Below, piece by piece: positions 34,261 through 46,900 of a DNA stretch of 64,000 bases. The stretch covers positions 248,001-312,000 of the forward strand of contig JAEBDY010000003.1 in the NCBI GenBank assembly GCA_049997955.1, written 5' to 3'. Numbering within the stretch: position 1 is the stretch's first letter; the number at the start of each line of letters is the position of its first letter. This DNA comes from Umezawaea sp049997955 (GTDB taxonomy: Bacteria > Actinomycetota > Actinomycetes > Mycobacteriales > Pseudonocardiaceae). The notes below the pieces were generated by a model. The model worked only from the letters and a program-made list of their open reading frames with translations. It was not told where the DNA came from and searched no databases. Position numbers and translations under genes: made by a program.

Positions 34261-34300
34261 CGAACGCCCTGTCTGCGGTGCCGCGCAGACAGGGCGTTCG
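34261..34300 (-). terminator. Terminator of the small PKS-adjacent gene
   Basis: A perfect 17-bp stem (34261-34277 with 34284-34300) and 6-base loop, 17 bases beyond the stop codon of the minus-strand gene. Confidence 0.85.
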
Positions 34301-34317
34301 GGGGTTTGTGCGTGGGG

Positions 34318-34605
34318 TCAGCCTGCTTGTCGGCGGTAGCCGCCCACGCCTTCGTCGTCTGCTCCGTGCCACAGTTCCGGGTTGTACGGTGCGTCGGGGA
34401 TCATCACCACGTCCACCAGGTTTTGGGTGCGCCTGGGGCGTGAAGTGTTTCCGTGCAGTTCGGTGATGTCGATGTCGAGGCGTTCGACGTCGTTCAGCAG
34501 CCTGCGCACATCCGGCACGTCTCCGAAGTGGAAGCGGAGTGACGCGACCTTCCTGCGGAGCACGCTGACGATGCGTTGCACCTCGGTGATCTCGCTGTTC
34601 GGCAC
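34318..34605 (-). CDS. Small uncharacterised protein divergent from the PKS
   Basis: A 95-residue soluble protein. The N-terminal half is helical (SEITEVQRIVSVLRRKVASLRF...RRLLNDVERLDIDITELH), the C-terminal part is loop-rich and ends with PYNPELWHGADDEGVGGYRRQAG. GTG 34605 has a perfect AGGAGG five bases upstream, which decides the start. A strong terminator follows. It stands head to head with the giant PKS gene, sharing a 296-bp control region, so a role tied to the pathway is likely. I do not recognise a named family and propose no activity. Confidence 0.75.
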   Translation of the reverse strand: MPNSEITEVQRIVSVLRRKVASLRFHFGDVPDVRRLLNDVERLDIDITELHGNTSRPRRTQNLVDVVMIPDAPYNPELWHGADDEGVGGYRRQAG

Positions 34606-34648
34606 GTCTACCTCCTGATGGCGCAATGGCTGGCTTCTCAAGCGTCCT

Positions 34649-34674
34649 CTGAATACACACCTTATTCAGGTGTG
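34649..34674. promoter_or_regulatory. Two overlapping inverted repeats in the PKS control region
   Basis: CTGAATA-N7-TATTCAG (34649-34669) overlaps CACACCT-TATTC-AGGTGTG (34656-34674); both are perfect 7-bp inverted repeats. Position 44-69 bases upstream of the small gene's start suggests an operator for it, or for both divergent genes. Confidence 0.55.
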
Positions 34675-34805
34675 ATCTGGACGACAACCCCTGATCCGGC
34701 CCCTATTTGCCTGCCGATGCCCGTGGCAGTGCGGTGCAGGCCGATCGGCTTCCGACAACAGTAGGCCGGCAGGTTTTCGCGATGGCAATACCCGGATCGA
34801 ACGCA

Positions 34806-34831
34806 AGGGGCCGCTAGGGGGCCGCTAGGGG
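34806..34831 (+). promoter_or_regulatory. Phased AGGGG repeats upstream of the first PKS gene
   Basis: AAGGGG, CTAGGGG and CTAGGGG start their G runs at 34807, 34817 and 34828 (10- and 11-bp steps), within GGGGCCGCTA-GGGGGCCGCTAGGGG. They end 70 bp before the PKS start codon, where an activator bound on one face of the helix could touch RNA polymerase. Confidence 0.6.
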
Positions 34832-34901
34832 TTTCTGCGTCATGGCGTGCGGGAAACGATGAGCAACGGTCGCACATTCTGTCTGCGGATTGTGGAGCGT
34901 T

Positions 34902-37900
34902 ATGTTGAACGAGTCCAAGCACATCACGTCCGCCACGTCCACCAGCAGCGACGGGGCGGGGGAGCAGCAGTCGTCGTGGCGTCTTCTCACCCAGGCGCCC
35001 GAGGCTGAGCAGGAACAGCTGTTGGTGGAACTGGTGGGGCGGGCTGCTGCCGCTGTTCTGCGGCGCGCGCCCGGTGAGGTGATCGCGGCTGACCGGCCGT
35101 TCCTCGAGCTTGGATTCGATTCGATCGCGGCTGTGGACCTGCACGCGAAGTTGAGCGAGGTGACGGGGCTGCACCTGCCCATCACGCTCGTGTTCGACTA
35201 CCCGACGCCCGCCGCTGTGGCGCACTACCTGCGCGCGGAGGCGATGGGGTTGTCCGCCGCGCCGATCCTGCCGCCCAGCGCGAATACCGCGTCGGACGAG
35301 CCGATCGCGATCGTGGCGATGGCCTGCCGGTTCCCCGGCGGGATCAGGTCGCCCGAGGACCTGTGGCGGTTCGTGGCCGACGGCGGGGACGCGATCAGCG
35401 GGCTTCCGGTCAACCGCGGGTGGGATCTCGACGGGCTCTACGACCCGGATCCGGACCAGCAGGGGACGACCTACACCCGTGAAGGCGGGTTCCTGCACGA
35501 CGCCGACCGGTTCGACCCCACCTTCTTCGGGATCTCGCCGCGGGAAGCGACCGCGATGGACCCGCAGCAGCGGTTGCTGCTGGAGACGTCGTGGGAGGTG
35601 CTGGAGCGGGCGGGGATCGATCCCGGCACGTTGCGCGGCAGTTCGACCGCGGTCTACGTGGGCGCGGAGCAGCAGGAGTACGGGCCGCGGCTGTACGAGG
35701 CGCGCGGGTACGAGGGTTCGCTGTTGACCGGCAACACCGCGAGCGTCGCGTCCGGGCGCATCTCCTACACGTTCGGGCTGGAAGGCCCGGCCGTCACGGT
35801 CGACACCGCGTGCTCGGCGTCGCTGGTGGCGCTGCACCTGGCCGTGCAGACGCTGCGGCGCGGTGAGTCGTCGCTCGCGTTCGCGGGCGGTGCGGCCGTC
35901 ATGGCCAGCCCCGGCTCGCTGGTCGCGTTCAGCCGCCAGCGCGGGCTCGCCCCCGACGGCCGCTGCAAGGCGTTCTCCGCCGACGCGGACGGCACCGGGT
36001 GGTCCGAGGGCGTCGGCATGGTGCTGCTGGAACGGCTCTCCGACGCGATCCGCAACGGGCACCCGGTGCTGGCCCTCGTCAAGGGCAGCGCGATCAACCA
36101 GGACGGCGCCTCCAACGGCCTGACCGCGCCCAACGGTCCCGCGCAGCAGCGGGTCATCCACCAGGCGCTGGTCGACGCGGAACTGACCACCTCGGACGTG
36201 GACGCGGTCGAGGCGCACGGCACCGGCACGGTGCTCGGCGACCCGATCGAGGCGCAGGCCATCCTGGCCACCTACGGGCAGCGGCGCGAGACCCCGCTGC
36301 TGCTGGGCTCGCTCAAGTCGAACCTCGGCCACACGCAGGCCGCGGCCGGTGTCGCGGGCGTCATCAAGATGGTCATGGCGCTGCGCAACGAGATGCTGCC
36401 CAGGACCCTGCACGCGGACGAGCCGTCACCGCACGTCGACTGGACGTCCGGCTCGGTCGAGCTGCTCACCGAGGCGACGCCGTGGCCGGTCGGCGACCGA
36501 CCGCGCCGCGCGGGCGTGTCCGCCTTCGGCATCAGCGGCACCAACGCGCACACGATCATCGAGGAGTACCTCCCCGAGCCCGCCGCCGCGCCGGAGCCGA
36601 GCCGCGTCGCGAGCGTGCTGCCCTGGGTGCTGTCGGCCAAGTCGCCGGAGGCGCTCGGCGACCAGGCGCGGCACCTGTTGGCGCACCTGGACGAGCGGCC
36701 CGAGCTGTCCGAAGTGGACATCGGCTTCTCGCTCGCCACGGCCCGCGTCTCCTTCGAGCACCGGGCCGCCGTGGTCGGTTCGTCGCTCGACGACTTCCGG
36801 TCGGCGCTGACCGCGCTGGTCGACGGCACCACCTCGAAGGCCGTGCTCGACGGCACGGTCACGGGCGGCAAGCTCGCGTTCCTGTTCACCGGCCAGGGAA
36901 GTCAGCGGCTCGCCATGGGGCGCGAGCTGCACGCGGAGTTCCCGGCGTTCGCCGCCGCGTTCGACGACGCCTGCCGCCACCTCGACGTCCACCTCGACCT
37001 GCCGCTGCGCGAGGTCGTGTTCGGCGACGACGCCGACCTGCTGGACCGCACCGAGTACGCCCAGCCCGCGCTGTTCGCGATCGAGGTCGCGCTGTTCCGG
37101 ACGCTGGAGTCGTGGGGTGTCCGGCAGGACTACGTCGCGGGCCACTCCGTCGGCGAGATCGCCGCCGCGCACGTCGCGGGCGTGCTGTCGCTCGACGACG
37201 CCTGCGCGCTCGTCGCCGCGCGCGGCAGGCTGATGCAGGCGCTGCCCGCGGGCGGCGTGATGGTCGCGTTGCAGGCGTCGGAGGCGGAGGTCCTGCCGCT
37301 GCTGGGCGCCGCCGTGTCCATCGCCGCGATCAACGGGCCTTCGTCACTCGTCATCGCCGGTGACGAGAACGCCGTGAACGAGGTGCTGGCGCACTTCGCG
37401 GACCGGAAGTCCAAGCGGCTCACCGTGTCCCACGCGTTCCACTCGCCGCTCATGGACGACATGCTCGACGAGTTCGGCTGGATCACCGAGGTCCTGAAGT
37501 ACTCGCCGCCGCGGATCCCGGTCGTGTCCACCGTCACCGGCGGGCTGGTGTCGGCCGAGGAGCTGTGCTCGCCGGAGTACTGGGTGCGCCACGTGCGCAA
37601 CGCGGTGCGGTTCGCCGACGCGGTGGAAACCCTGGTGGGACTGGGGGTGTCGACGTTCCTGGAGCTCGGCCCCGACGCCGTGCTCACCGCGATGGCCGCC
37701 GAGACCGCGTCCGACGCCAAGCTGGTCCCGACGGTCCGCAAGGGCCGCTCCGAGGTGTCCGGCCTGGTTCGGGCGGTCGGCGAGCTGCACGTGCGCGGCG
37801 TGCGCGTCGACTGGAGCAGCCTGTTCACCGGGACGGGCGCGCGGGCCGTCGACCTGCCCACGTACGCGTTCCAGCGCGACCGGTACTGGCTGGAGGGCAC

Positions 37901-40900
37901 CGGCTCGACCGGTGACCTGCGGTCGGTGGGTCTCGGGGTGGCCGGGCACCCGCTGGTGGGCGCGGTGCTGCGCACCCCCGACGGCGGCGTGCTGGGCACC
38001 GCGCGGCTGTCGGTGGCGACGCACCGCTGGCTGGGCGACCACGTCGTGGCAGGCGTCGTGGTCGTGCCGGGGACCGCGCTCGTGGAGCTGGCCATCCGGG
38101 TCGGCGACGAGGTCGGGTGCGGCCACGTCGAAGAACTCCTCCTCCAGGCCCCGCTGATCCTGCCCGAGGACGGCGGGGTCGGCGTGCACGTCGTGGTCGA
38201 ACCCGCTGACGATTCCGGGCGACGCACGATCACGGTGTCCGCCCAGGCAGATGGCGGCGAGTGGACGACCCACGCGGTCGGCGTCCTCGCCGAGGCCGCG
38301 AAGGTCCCCGACTTCGACCTGACCGCCTGGCCGCCCGCCGCCGAGGCCGTGGACGTCGGTTCGGTGTACGACGACCTGGCTCGTGGCGGACTCGAGTACG
38401 GGCCGCTGTTCCAGGGGCTGAAGGCCGCGTGGCGCGACGGTGACGTGGTGTACGTCGAGGTCGAGCTGCCCGAGTCGGAGCACCGCGCGGCCGCCGAGTT
38501 CGGTGTGCACCCCGCGCTGCTGGACTCGGTGCTGCACGGCATCGGCGTCGGTGGAACGCAGTCGGCGTCCCTGCCGTTCTCCTGGACCGGGGTCGGCCTG
38601 GCCGCCGCGGGCGCTTCGGTGCTGCGGGCCCGGATCTCCGGTCGTGACGACGTGGTGTCGGTCGAGATCGCCGACGGCGAGGGCAGTCCCGTCGCCCACG
38701 TGGCCTCGTTGGCGCTGCGCCCGATCTCCGGCGAGAAGTTCGCCTCCGCGGGTCCCGACTCCCTGTTCCGCGTCGACTGGGTACCCGCCCAGCTGACCGG
38801 CGAGTCCACGGAGGACGAGATCACCGTGGTGGTCGTGCCGGACGGCACGCTCCGCGAGGTCACCGGCCAGGTGCTGGTCGAGGTCCAGTCGTTCCTCGCC
38901 AACGGTGACGGCACGCTGGTGCTGGTGACGGGCGAGACGCCCGGTCAGGCCGGTGTCCCCGGCCTGGTGCGGTCCGCCCAGGCCGAGCACCCCGGCCGGA
39001 TCGTCCTGGTGCACGCGGCCTCCCACGCCGAGATGGACGTGGAACTGCCGTCGATCCTGGCGTCCGGAGAGCCCGAGATCGCCTTGCGCGACGGCGTCGC
39101 GCTCGTGCCGCGGCTCGCGCGGGCGACCGCGGGCGACGGCCCGATCACGATGGATCCCGACGGAACCGTGCTGATCACCGGTGGTACCGGTGGTCTCGGC
39201 GCGGCACTCGCCCGGCACCTGGTCGCCGAGCACGGCGTGCGGCACCTGGTGCTGACGTCCCGTCGCGGTCTGGCGGCTCCAGGTGCGGCCGAGTTGGTCG
39301 CCGAGCTGGACGCGCGCGTTGATGTGGTGGCCTGTGACGTGTCGGACCGGGACGCGCTGGCCGCCGTGTTGGCGGGCATCGAGTCGCTGACCGGTGTCGT
39401 GCACACCGCCGGTGTGCTGGACGACGGAATCCTGGAATCCCTGACGCCGCAGCGCTTCGACGCGGTGTTCGCGCCCAAGGTCGACGCCGCGTGGCACCTG
39501 CACGAGTTGACCGCCGACCTGGACTTCTTCGTCCTGTTCTCCTCGGTCTCGGGTGTGCTCGGCGCACCGGGCCAGGCGAACTACGCGGCCGCGAACACCG
39601 CGTTGGACGGGCTCGCCACGCTTCGACACTCGCTCGGCCTGCCCGCTGTGTCGCTGGCCTGGGGCCTGTGGGACCAGCACTCCGGCATGGGCGCGACGCT
39701 GTCCGACATCGACCTGGCCAGGATCGCCCGCTCGGGGATGCCGGCGCTCGGCATCGCCGAGGGCATGGCGCTGTTCGACCGCGGCCTGCACGCCGACACC
39801 CCCGTCGTGGTGCCCGCGAAGCTGGACCTCCCGACCCTGCGCGCGACCGGTGCGGTGCAGCACGCTCTGCGCGGCCTGGTCGTGGTGCCGCGTCGGCGGA
39901 TCGCCGCCGGGGCGTCCGGCGCGGCGGCCGCCACGTGGGTGACCCGCCTGGCCGGGCTGTCCGCCGCCGACCAGGAACGGCTGCTGGTCGACCTGGTGCG
40001 AGCGCAGATCGCGACCGTGCTGGGCTTCGGCTCGGCCGACGACATCAGCCCCGGCCGCGGTCTGGTCGACCTCGGCCTGGACTCCCTGTCCGCCGTGGAA
40101 CTGCGCAACTCGCTCAGCGCGGCGACCGGCCTGCGGCTCTCCGCCACGCTGGCGTTCGACTACCCGACCGCCAACGCGCTCGGCGCCCACCTGCGCGCCG
40201 AACTCGTCGGCGACGACGAGGTCGCGGAGGAGTTCAGCGCCGCCAAGATCGCGAACGACGACCCGATCGCCATCGTGGCCATGGCGTGCCGCTTCCCCGG
40301 TGGCGTGGAGTCGCCCGAAGACCTGTGGCAGCTCGTGCTCGACGGCCGGGACGCGGTCACCGGGTTCCCGACCGACCGCGGGTGGGACCTCGACGGCCTG
40401 TACGACCCGGACCCCGACGCCATCGGCAAGTCCTACACCCGCGAGGGCGGGTTCCTGCACGACGCCGCCGACTTCGACCCCCTGTTCTTCGACATCTCGC
40501 CGCGCGAAGCCCTGGCCTCCGATCCGCAGCAGCGGTTGCTGCTCGAGGCGTCCTGGGAGGCCTTCGAGCGCGCCGGCATCGACCCGACGACGATGCGCGG
40601 CAGCCGGACCGGTGTGTTCGCCGGCCTGATGTACCACGACTACGCCAAGAACCTGACGTCGATCCCGGACGAGGTCGAGGGCTACCTCGGCACCGGCACC
40701 CTGGGCAGCGTGGTGTCCGGCCGCGTCTCCTACACGCTGGGTCTCGAAGGCCCGGCGGTCACGGTGGACACGGCCTGCTCCTCTTCGCTGGTGGCACTGC
40801 ACTGGGCCGTGCAGGCCCTGCGGTCCGGCGAGTGCGACCTGGCGTTGGCCGGTGGCGTCACCGTCATGGCGACGCCCGAGACGTTCGTGGACTTCTCCCG

Positions 40901-43900
40901 TCAGCGCGGCCTGTCCGCCGACGGGCGTTCCAAGGCGTTCTCCGCCTCGGCCGACGGTGTCGGCTGGTCCGAGGGCGTCGGCGTGCTGCTGGTCGAGCGG
41001 CTGTCGGACGCTCGCCGCAACGGGCACGAGGTGCTCGCGGTCGTCAAGGGCAGCGCGATCAACCAGGATGGCGCGTCGAGCACGTTGACCGCTCCCAACG
41101 GTCCGTCGCAGCAGCGGGTCATCCGCCAGGCCCTCGCCAACGCCGGTCTGTCCACTTCGGACATCGACGTGATCGAGGGTCACGGCACGGGTACCCCTCT
41201 GGGCGACCCGATCGAGGCCCAAGCGCTCCTGGCCACCTACGGCCAGGACCGCGAGACCCCCGTGCTGCTGGGCTCGCTCAAGTCGAACCTCGGCCACACG
41301 CAGGCGGCGGCCGGTGTCGGCGGCGTCATCAAGATGGTGCAGGCGCTGCGGCACGGCGTGGTGCCGAGGACGTTGCACGTCAGCGAGCCGACTCCGCACG
41401 TGGACTGGGCTTCGGGCTCGGTCGAGCTGCTCACCGAGCAGCGCGAGTGGCCTTCGGTCGACCGGCCGCGCCGGGCCGCGGTGTCGTCGTTCGGCATCAG
41501 CGGGACGAACGCGCACACGATCATCGAGCAGGCGCCGGAAGCGGACCGGCCCGAGGTCGAGCGCGTGCCGATGGCGGTGGTGCCGGTCGTGCTGTCCGGC
41601 AGGACGCCCGAGGCGCTGAAGGCGCAGGCCGGTCGACTGGCCGCGATGCCGCCCGCCGAGCTGGCGGACGTCGGCTTCTCGCTGGCCACCTCGCGGACCC
41701 GGCTGGAGCACCGCGCGGTGCTGGTGGCCGCGGACCAGGACGACCTGGCCGGGCAGTTGGCGGCGTGGGAGCCGTCGGCGTCCACGTCCGGCGGCAAGCT
41801 GGCGTTCCTGTTCACCGGACAGGGTTCGCAGCGGGTCGGGATGGGTCGCGAGCTGCACGCGGCGTTCCCGGCGTTCGCGGCCGCGTTCGACGCGGTGGCG
41901 GCGCTGGTGGACGTCCGGATCGACGACCAGGAGGTGTTGGACCGCACGGAGTTCGCGCAGCCCGCGCTGTTCGCGCTGGAGGTGGCGCTGTTCCGGTTGG
42001 TGGAGTCGTGGGGTGTGCGCCCGGACTTCCTGGCCGGGCATTCGATCGGTGAGATCGCCGCGGCGCACGTGTCCGGTGTGCTGTCGCTGGAGGACGCGGC
42101 GACGCTCGTTTCCGCTCGTGGCCGGCTGATGCAGGCGCTACCGGCCGGTGGCGCGATGGTCGCCTTGCAGGCCACCGAGGACGAGGTCTCGCCTCATCTG
42201 ACCGGCCTGGTGTCGCTCGCCGCGGTCAACGGGCCGTCGTCGGTCGTCATCGCCGGTGATGAGAACGCCGTGGGCCAGGTGCTCGCGCACTTCGCGGACC
42301 GCAAGTCGAAGCGGCTGGCGGTGTCGCACGCGTTCCACTCGCCGTTGATGGACCCGATGCTGGACGACTTCCGTTCGGTCGTGCGGGGTTTGACGTTCCA
42401 CGAGCCGAAGATCCCGATGCTGGGCGAGGTGACGGACCCGGAGTACTGGGTGCGGCACGTGCGTGGCACGGTCCGGTTCGCGGAGGCCGTGACGGGCCTG
42501 GAGGCCAAGGGCGTCACGACGTTCCTGGAGCTGGGTCCGGACGGTGTCCTGACCGCGATGGGCGCGGAGAGCGTCACGGACGCGGTGCTGATCTCCGCGC
42601 TGCGCAAGGACCGCGACGAGCCGAAGAACCTGGTCCAGGCGGTCGGCGCGGCGCACAGCCGCGGTGTCGCCGTGGACTGGGCGGCGTACTTCGCCGGGTC
42701 CGGCGCGCGGCGGGTCGACCTGCCGACGTACGCGTTCCAGCGCGAGCGGTACTGGCTGGAGGACGCCGGTTCCGTCGGCGACCTGCGGTCGGTGGGGCTC
42801 GGTGTGGCCGGGCACCCGCTGGTGGGTGCGGTGCTGACGACTCCGGACGGTGGAGTTCTCGGAACGGCGCGGCTGTCGGTGGCGACGCACCGCTGGCTGG
42901 CCGATCACGTCGTGGCCGGTGTGGTCGTCGTGCCGGGGACCGCGCTGGTGGAGCTGGCGATCCGGGTCGGCGACGAGGTCGGGTGCGGGCACGTGGAGGA
43001 GTTGCTCCTCCAGGCGCCGCTGGTCCTGCCGGAGGACGGCGGGGTCGGCGTGCACGTCGTGGTCGACCCGGCCGACGCCTCCGGCCGTCGCACGATCACG
43101 GTGTCCGCGCAGCCGGACGGCGGCGAGTGGACGACGCACGCGGTCGGTGTGCTCACCGAGGCCGCGCAGGTCCCCGACTTCGACCTGACGGCCTGGCCCC
43201 CCGCCGCCGAGGCGGTGGAGCTGGGTTCGGTGTACGAGGACCTGGCAGGCGCCGGACTCGCCTACGGGCCGGTGTTCCGGGGCCTGAGGGCCGCGTGGCG
43301 CGACGGCGACGTGGTGTACGTCGAGGTGGAGTTGCCCGAGGGCGAACACGGGTCGGCCGCCGAGTTCGGGGTGCACCCGGCGCTGCTGGACTCGGTGCTG
43401 CACGGCATCGGCGTCGGCGGCGCGCAGTCCGCCTCCCTGCCGTTCTCCTGGACCGGTGTCAGCCTGGTGGCCGCGGGTGCTTCGGCGCTGCGGGCCCGGA
43501 TCTCCGGTCGTGACGACGTGGTGTCGGTCGAGATCGCCGATGGCGCGGGCAATCCGGTCGCGCACGTGGCTTCGCTGGCGTTGCGGCCGATCTCCGGCGA
43601 GAAGTTCGCCCAAGCCGGGAACGACGCTCTGTTCCGCGTCGACTGGGTCCCGGCCCCGGCGGCCGGTGGGACCGCGGTGGACGACGCGACCGTCCTGGTC
43701 GTGCCGGACGGCACGCTCCGCGAGGTCACCGGCCACGTGCTGGTGGAGGTCCAGTCGTTCCTCGCCACCGGCGAGGGCACCCTGGTGCTGGTCACCGGGG
43801 AGACGGCCGGTCAGGCCGGTGTCCCCGGTCTCGTGCGGTCCGCGCAGGCCGAGCACCCCGACCGGATCGTGCTGGTGCACGCCGGGCCGGAGGTCGAGAT

Positions 43901-46900
43901 CGACGCGGCCCTGCCCTCGGTCCTGGCGTCCGGAGAGCCCGAGATCGCCTTGCGCGACGGCGTCGCCCTCGTGCCGCGACTCGCGCGAGCGACCGCGGAC
44001 GGCGATCCGATCGTGCTGGACCCCGACGGCACGGTGCTGATCACCGGTGGCACGGGTGGTCTGGGTGCGGCACTGGCCCGGCACCTGGTCGCGGTGTACG
44101 GGGTGCGGCACCTGGTGCTGACGTCCCGTCGTGGTCTGGCAGCTCCGGGTGCGGTCGAGTTGGTCGCCGAGCTGGACGCGCGGGTCGACGTGGTGGCCTG
44201 TGACGTGTCGGATCGGGACGCGCTGGCCGCTGTGTTGGCGGGGATCGAGTCGCTGACCGGGGTCGTGCACACGGCCGGTGTGCTGGACGACGGGGTGATC
44301 GAATCCCTGACGCCGCAACGGCTCGACGCGGTGTTCGCGCCGAAGGTCGACGCCGCGTGGCACCTGCACGAGTTGACCGCCGACCTGGACCTGTTCGTCC
44401 TGTTCTCCTCGGTCTCGGGCGTGCTGGGGTCGCCGGGCCAGGCGAACTACGCCGCCGCGAACACCGCGCTGGACGCGTTGGCCGCGCACCGCCACGCGCT
44501 CGGCCTGCCCGCCGTGTCGCTGGCCTGGGGCCTGTGGGACCAGCACTCCGGCATGGGCGCGACGCTGTCCGACGCCGACCTGTCCCGCATCGCGCGGTCG
44601 GGGATGCCCGCGCTCGGCATCGCCGAGGGCATGGCGCTGTTCGACCGCGGTCTGCTCACCGGCTCACCGGTCGCGGTGCCCGTGAAGCTCGACATGGCCG
44701 TGCTGCGGACCAGCACCGACCTGCCCGCCCAACTGCGTGGTCTCGTGCGCGTGCCGAAGCGCCGGAGCGCCGCGAAGGCGTCCGCCGAATCGGCGCAGTG
44801 GTCGGAGAAGCTGGTGGGTCTGCCGATCGCGGACCAGGAGCGGCTGCTGCTGGACCTGGTGCGCGGCCGGGTCGCGCACGTCCTCGGCTACCGCGATCCC
44901 GGTCTGGTGGACGCGGGCCGCGGTCTGGTCGAGATGGGGCTGGACTCGCTGTCCGCCGTGGAGCTGCGCAACGCGCTCGGCTCCGCGACCGGACTGCGGC
45001 TGCCCGTGACCGTGGTGTTCGACTACCCGACCTCCCTCGCCCTGGCGGCGCACCTGCGGACCGAACTCGTCGGTGACGACGAGGCGGCGGTCGAGGTCAC
45101 CGCCGTCACGTCGGCGAACGACGACCCGATCGCCATCGTGGCGATGTCCTGCCGGTTCCCCGGCGGCGTCCGGTCGCCGGAAGACCTGTGGCAGCTGGTG
45201 TTCGACGGCCGGGACGCGGTCACCGGGTTCCCGACCGACCGCGGCTGGAACCTGGAGGACCTGTACGACCCGAACCCCGACGCCATCGGCAAGTCCTACA
45301 CCCGCGAGGGCGGGTTCCTGCACGACGCCGGTGAGTTCGACCCGGCGTTCTTCGGGATCTCCCAGCGGGAAGCGCTGGCCATGGACCCGCAGCAGCGGCT
45401 GCTGCTGGAGACCTCGTGGGAGGCGTTCGAACGCGCGGGCATCGACCCGGTGTCGTTGCGCGGGAGCCGGACCGGTGTGTTCGCCGGTCTGATGTACCAC
45501 GACTACGCCACCGGTCTCACCGAGGTTCCCGAGGAGGTCAGCGGCTACCTCGGCACCGGTGTCCTGGGCAGCGTGCTGTCCGGCCGGGTGTCGTACACGT
45601 TCGGCCTGGAGGGGCCGGCGATGACGGTGGACACGGCCTGCTCGTCCTCGTTGGTGGCACTGCACCTGGCGGTGCAGGCCCTGCGGTCGGGTGAGTGCGA
45701 CCTGGCGTTGGCCGGTGGCGTCACCGTCATGGCGACGCCCGAGACCTTCGTGGACTTCTCCCGTCAGCGCGGCCTGTCCGCCGACGGGCGTTCCAAGGCG
45801 TTCTCCGCCTCGGCCGACGGTGTCGGCTGGTCCGAGGGCGTCGGCGTGCTGCTCGTCGAGCGGCTGTCGGACGCCCAGCGCAACGGGCACGAGGTGCTCG
45901 CGGTCGTCAAGGGGTCGGCCGTCAACCAGGACGGCGCGTCGAGCACGCTCACCGCTCCCAACGGGCCGTCGCAGCAGCGGGTCATCCGCCAGGCGCTCGC
46001 CAACGCCGGACTGTCCACCTCGGACATCGACGTGGTCGAGGCGCACGGCACCGGCACCACGCTGGGCGACCCGATCGAGGCGCAGGCGGTGCTGGCCACC
46101 TACGGCCAGGACCGCGACCGGCCGGTGCTGCTCGGGGCGTTGAAGTCCAACGTCGGGCACACGCAGGCCGCGGCGGGTGTCGGCGGCGTGATCAAGATGG
46201 TCGAGGCCATCCGCCGCGGCATCGCACCGAGGACCCTGCACGCCGACGTGCCTTCGCCGCACGTCGACTGGACCTCCGGCGCGGTGGAACTGCTGACCGA
46301 GACCACCGACTGGCCCGAGACCGGGCGTCCGCGCCGGGCCGCGGTCTCGTCGTTCGGCATCGGCGGCACCAACGCGCACACCATCATCGAGCAAGCGCCC
46401 GAAACCGCGAACAGCGGCACTTCGTCTTCCCGGGCTGCCGGCCAAACGGCCGAACGCACGCCGCTGCCCGCGGTGCCGGTGGTGCTGTCGGGCAAGACGG
46501 CCGCCGCGGTGCGCGGCCAGGCCGACCGGCTGCTCGCCGCGCTCGACCCGTCGGTCGAGCTGGCCGACCTGGGGTTCTCGTCGGTGACGACGCGGACCTC
46601 GCTGGACCACCGCGCGGTCGTCGTGGCCTCCGACTACGCCGAGCTGCGGCAGGGGCTGGAGGGCCTCACGTCGGGTTCGGTCGTCGGCGGGAAGGTGGCG
46701 TTCCTGTTCACCGGTCAGGGTTCGCAGCGGGTCGGGATGGGGCGTGAGCTGCACGCCGCCTTCCCGGTGTTCGCCAAGGCGTTCGACGCCGTGGCGGCGC
46801 TGCTGGACCTCCGGATCGACGACCGGGAAGCCCTGGACCGCACGGAGTTCGCGCAGCCCGCGCTGTTCGCGATCGAGGTCGCGCTGTTCCGGCTGGTCGA

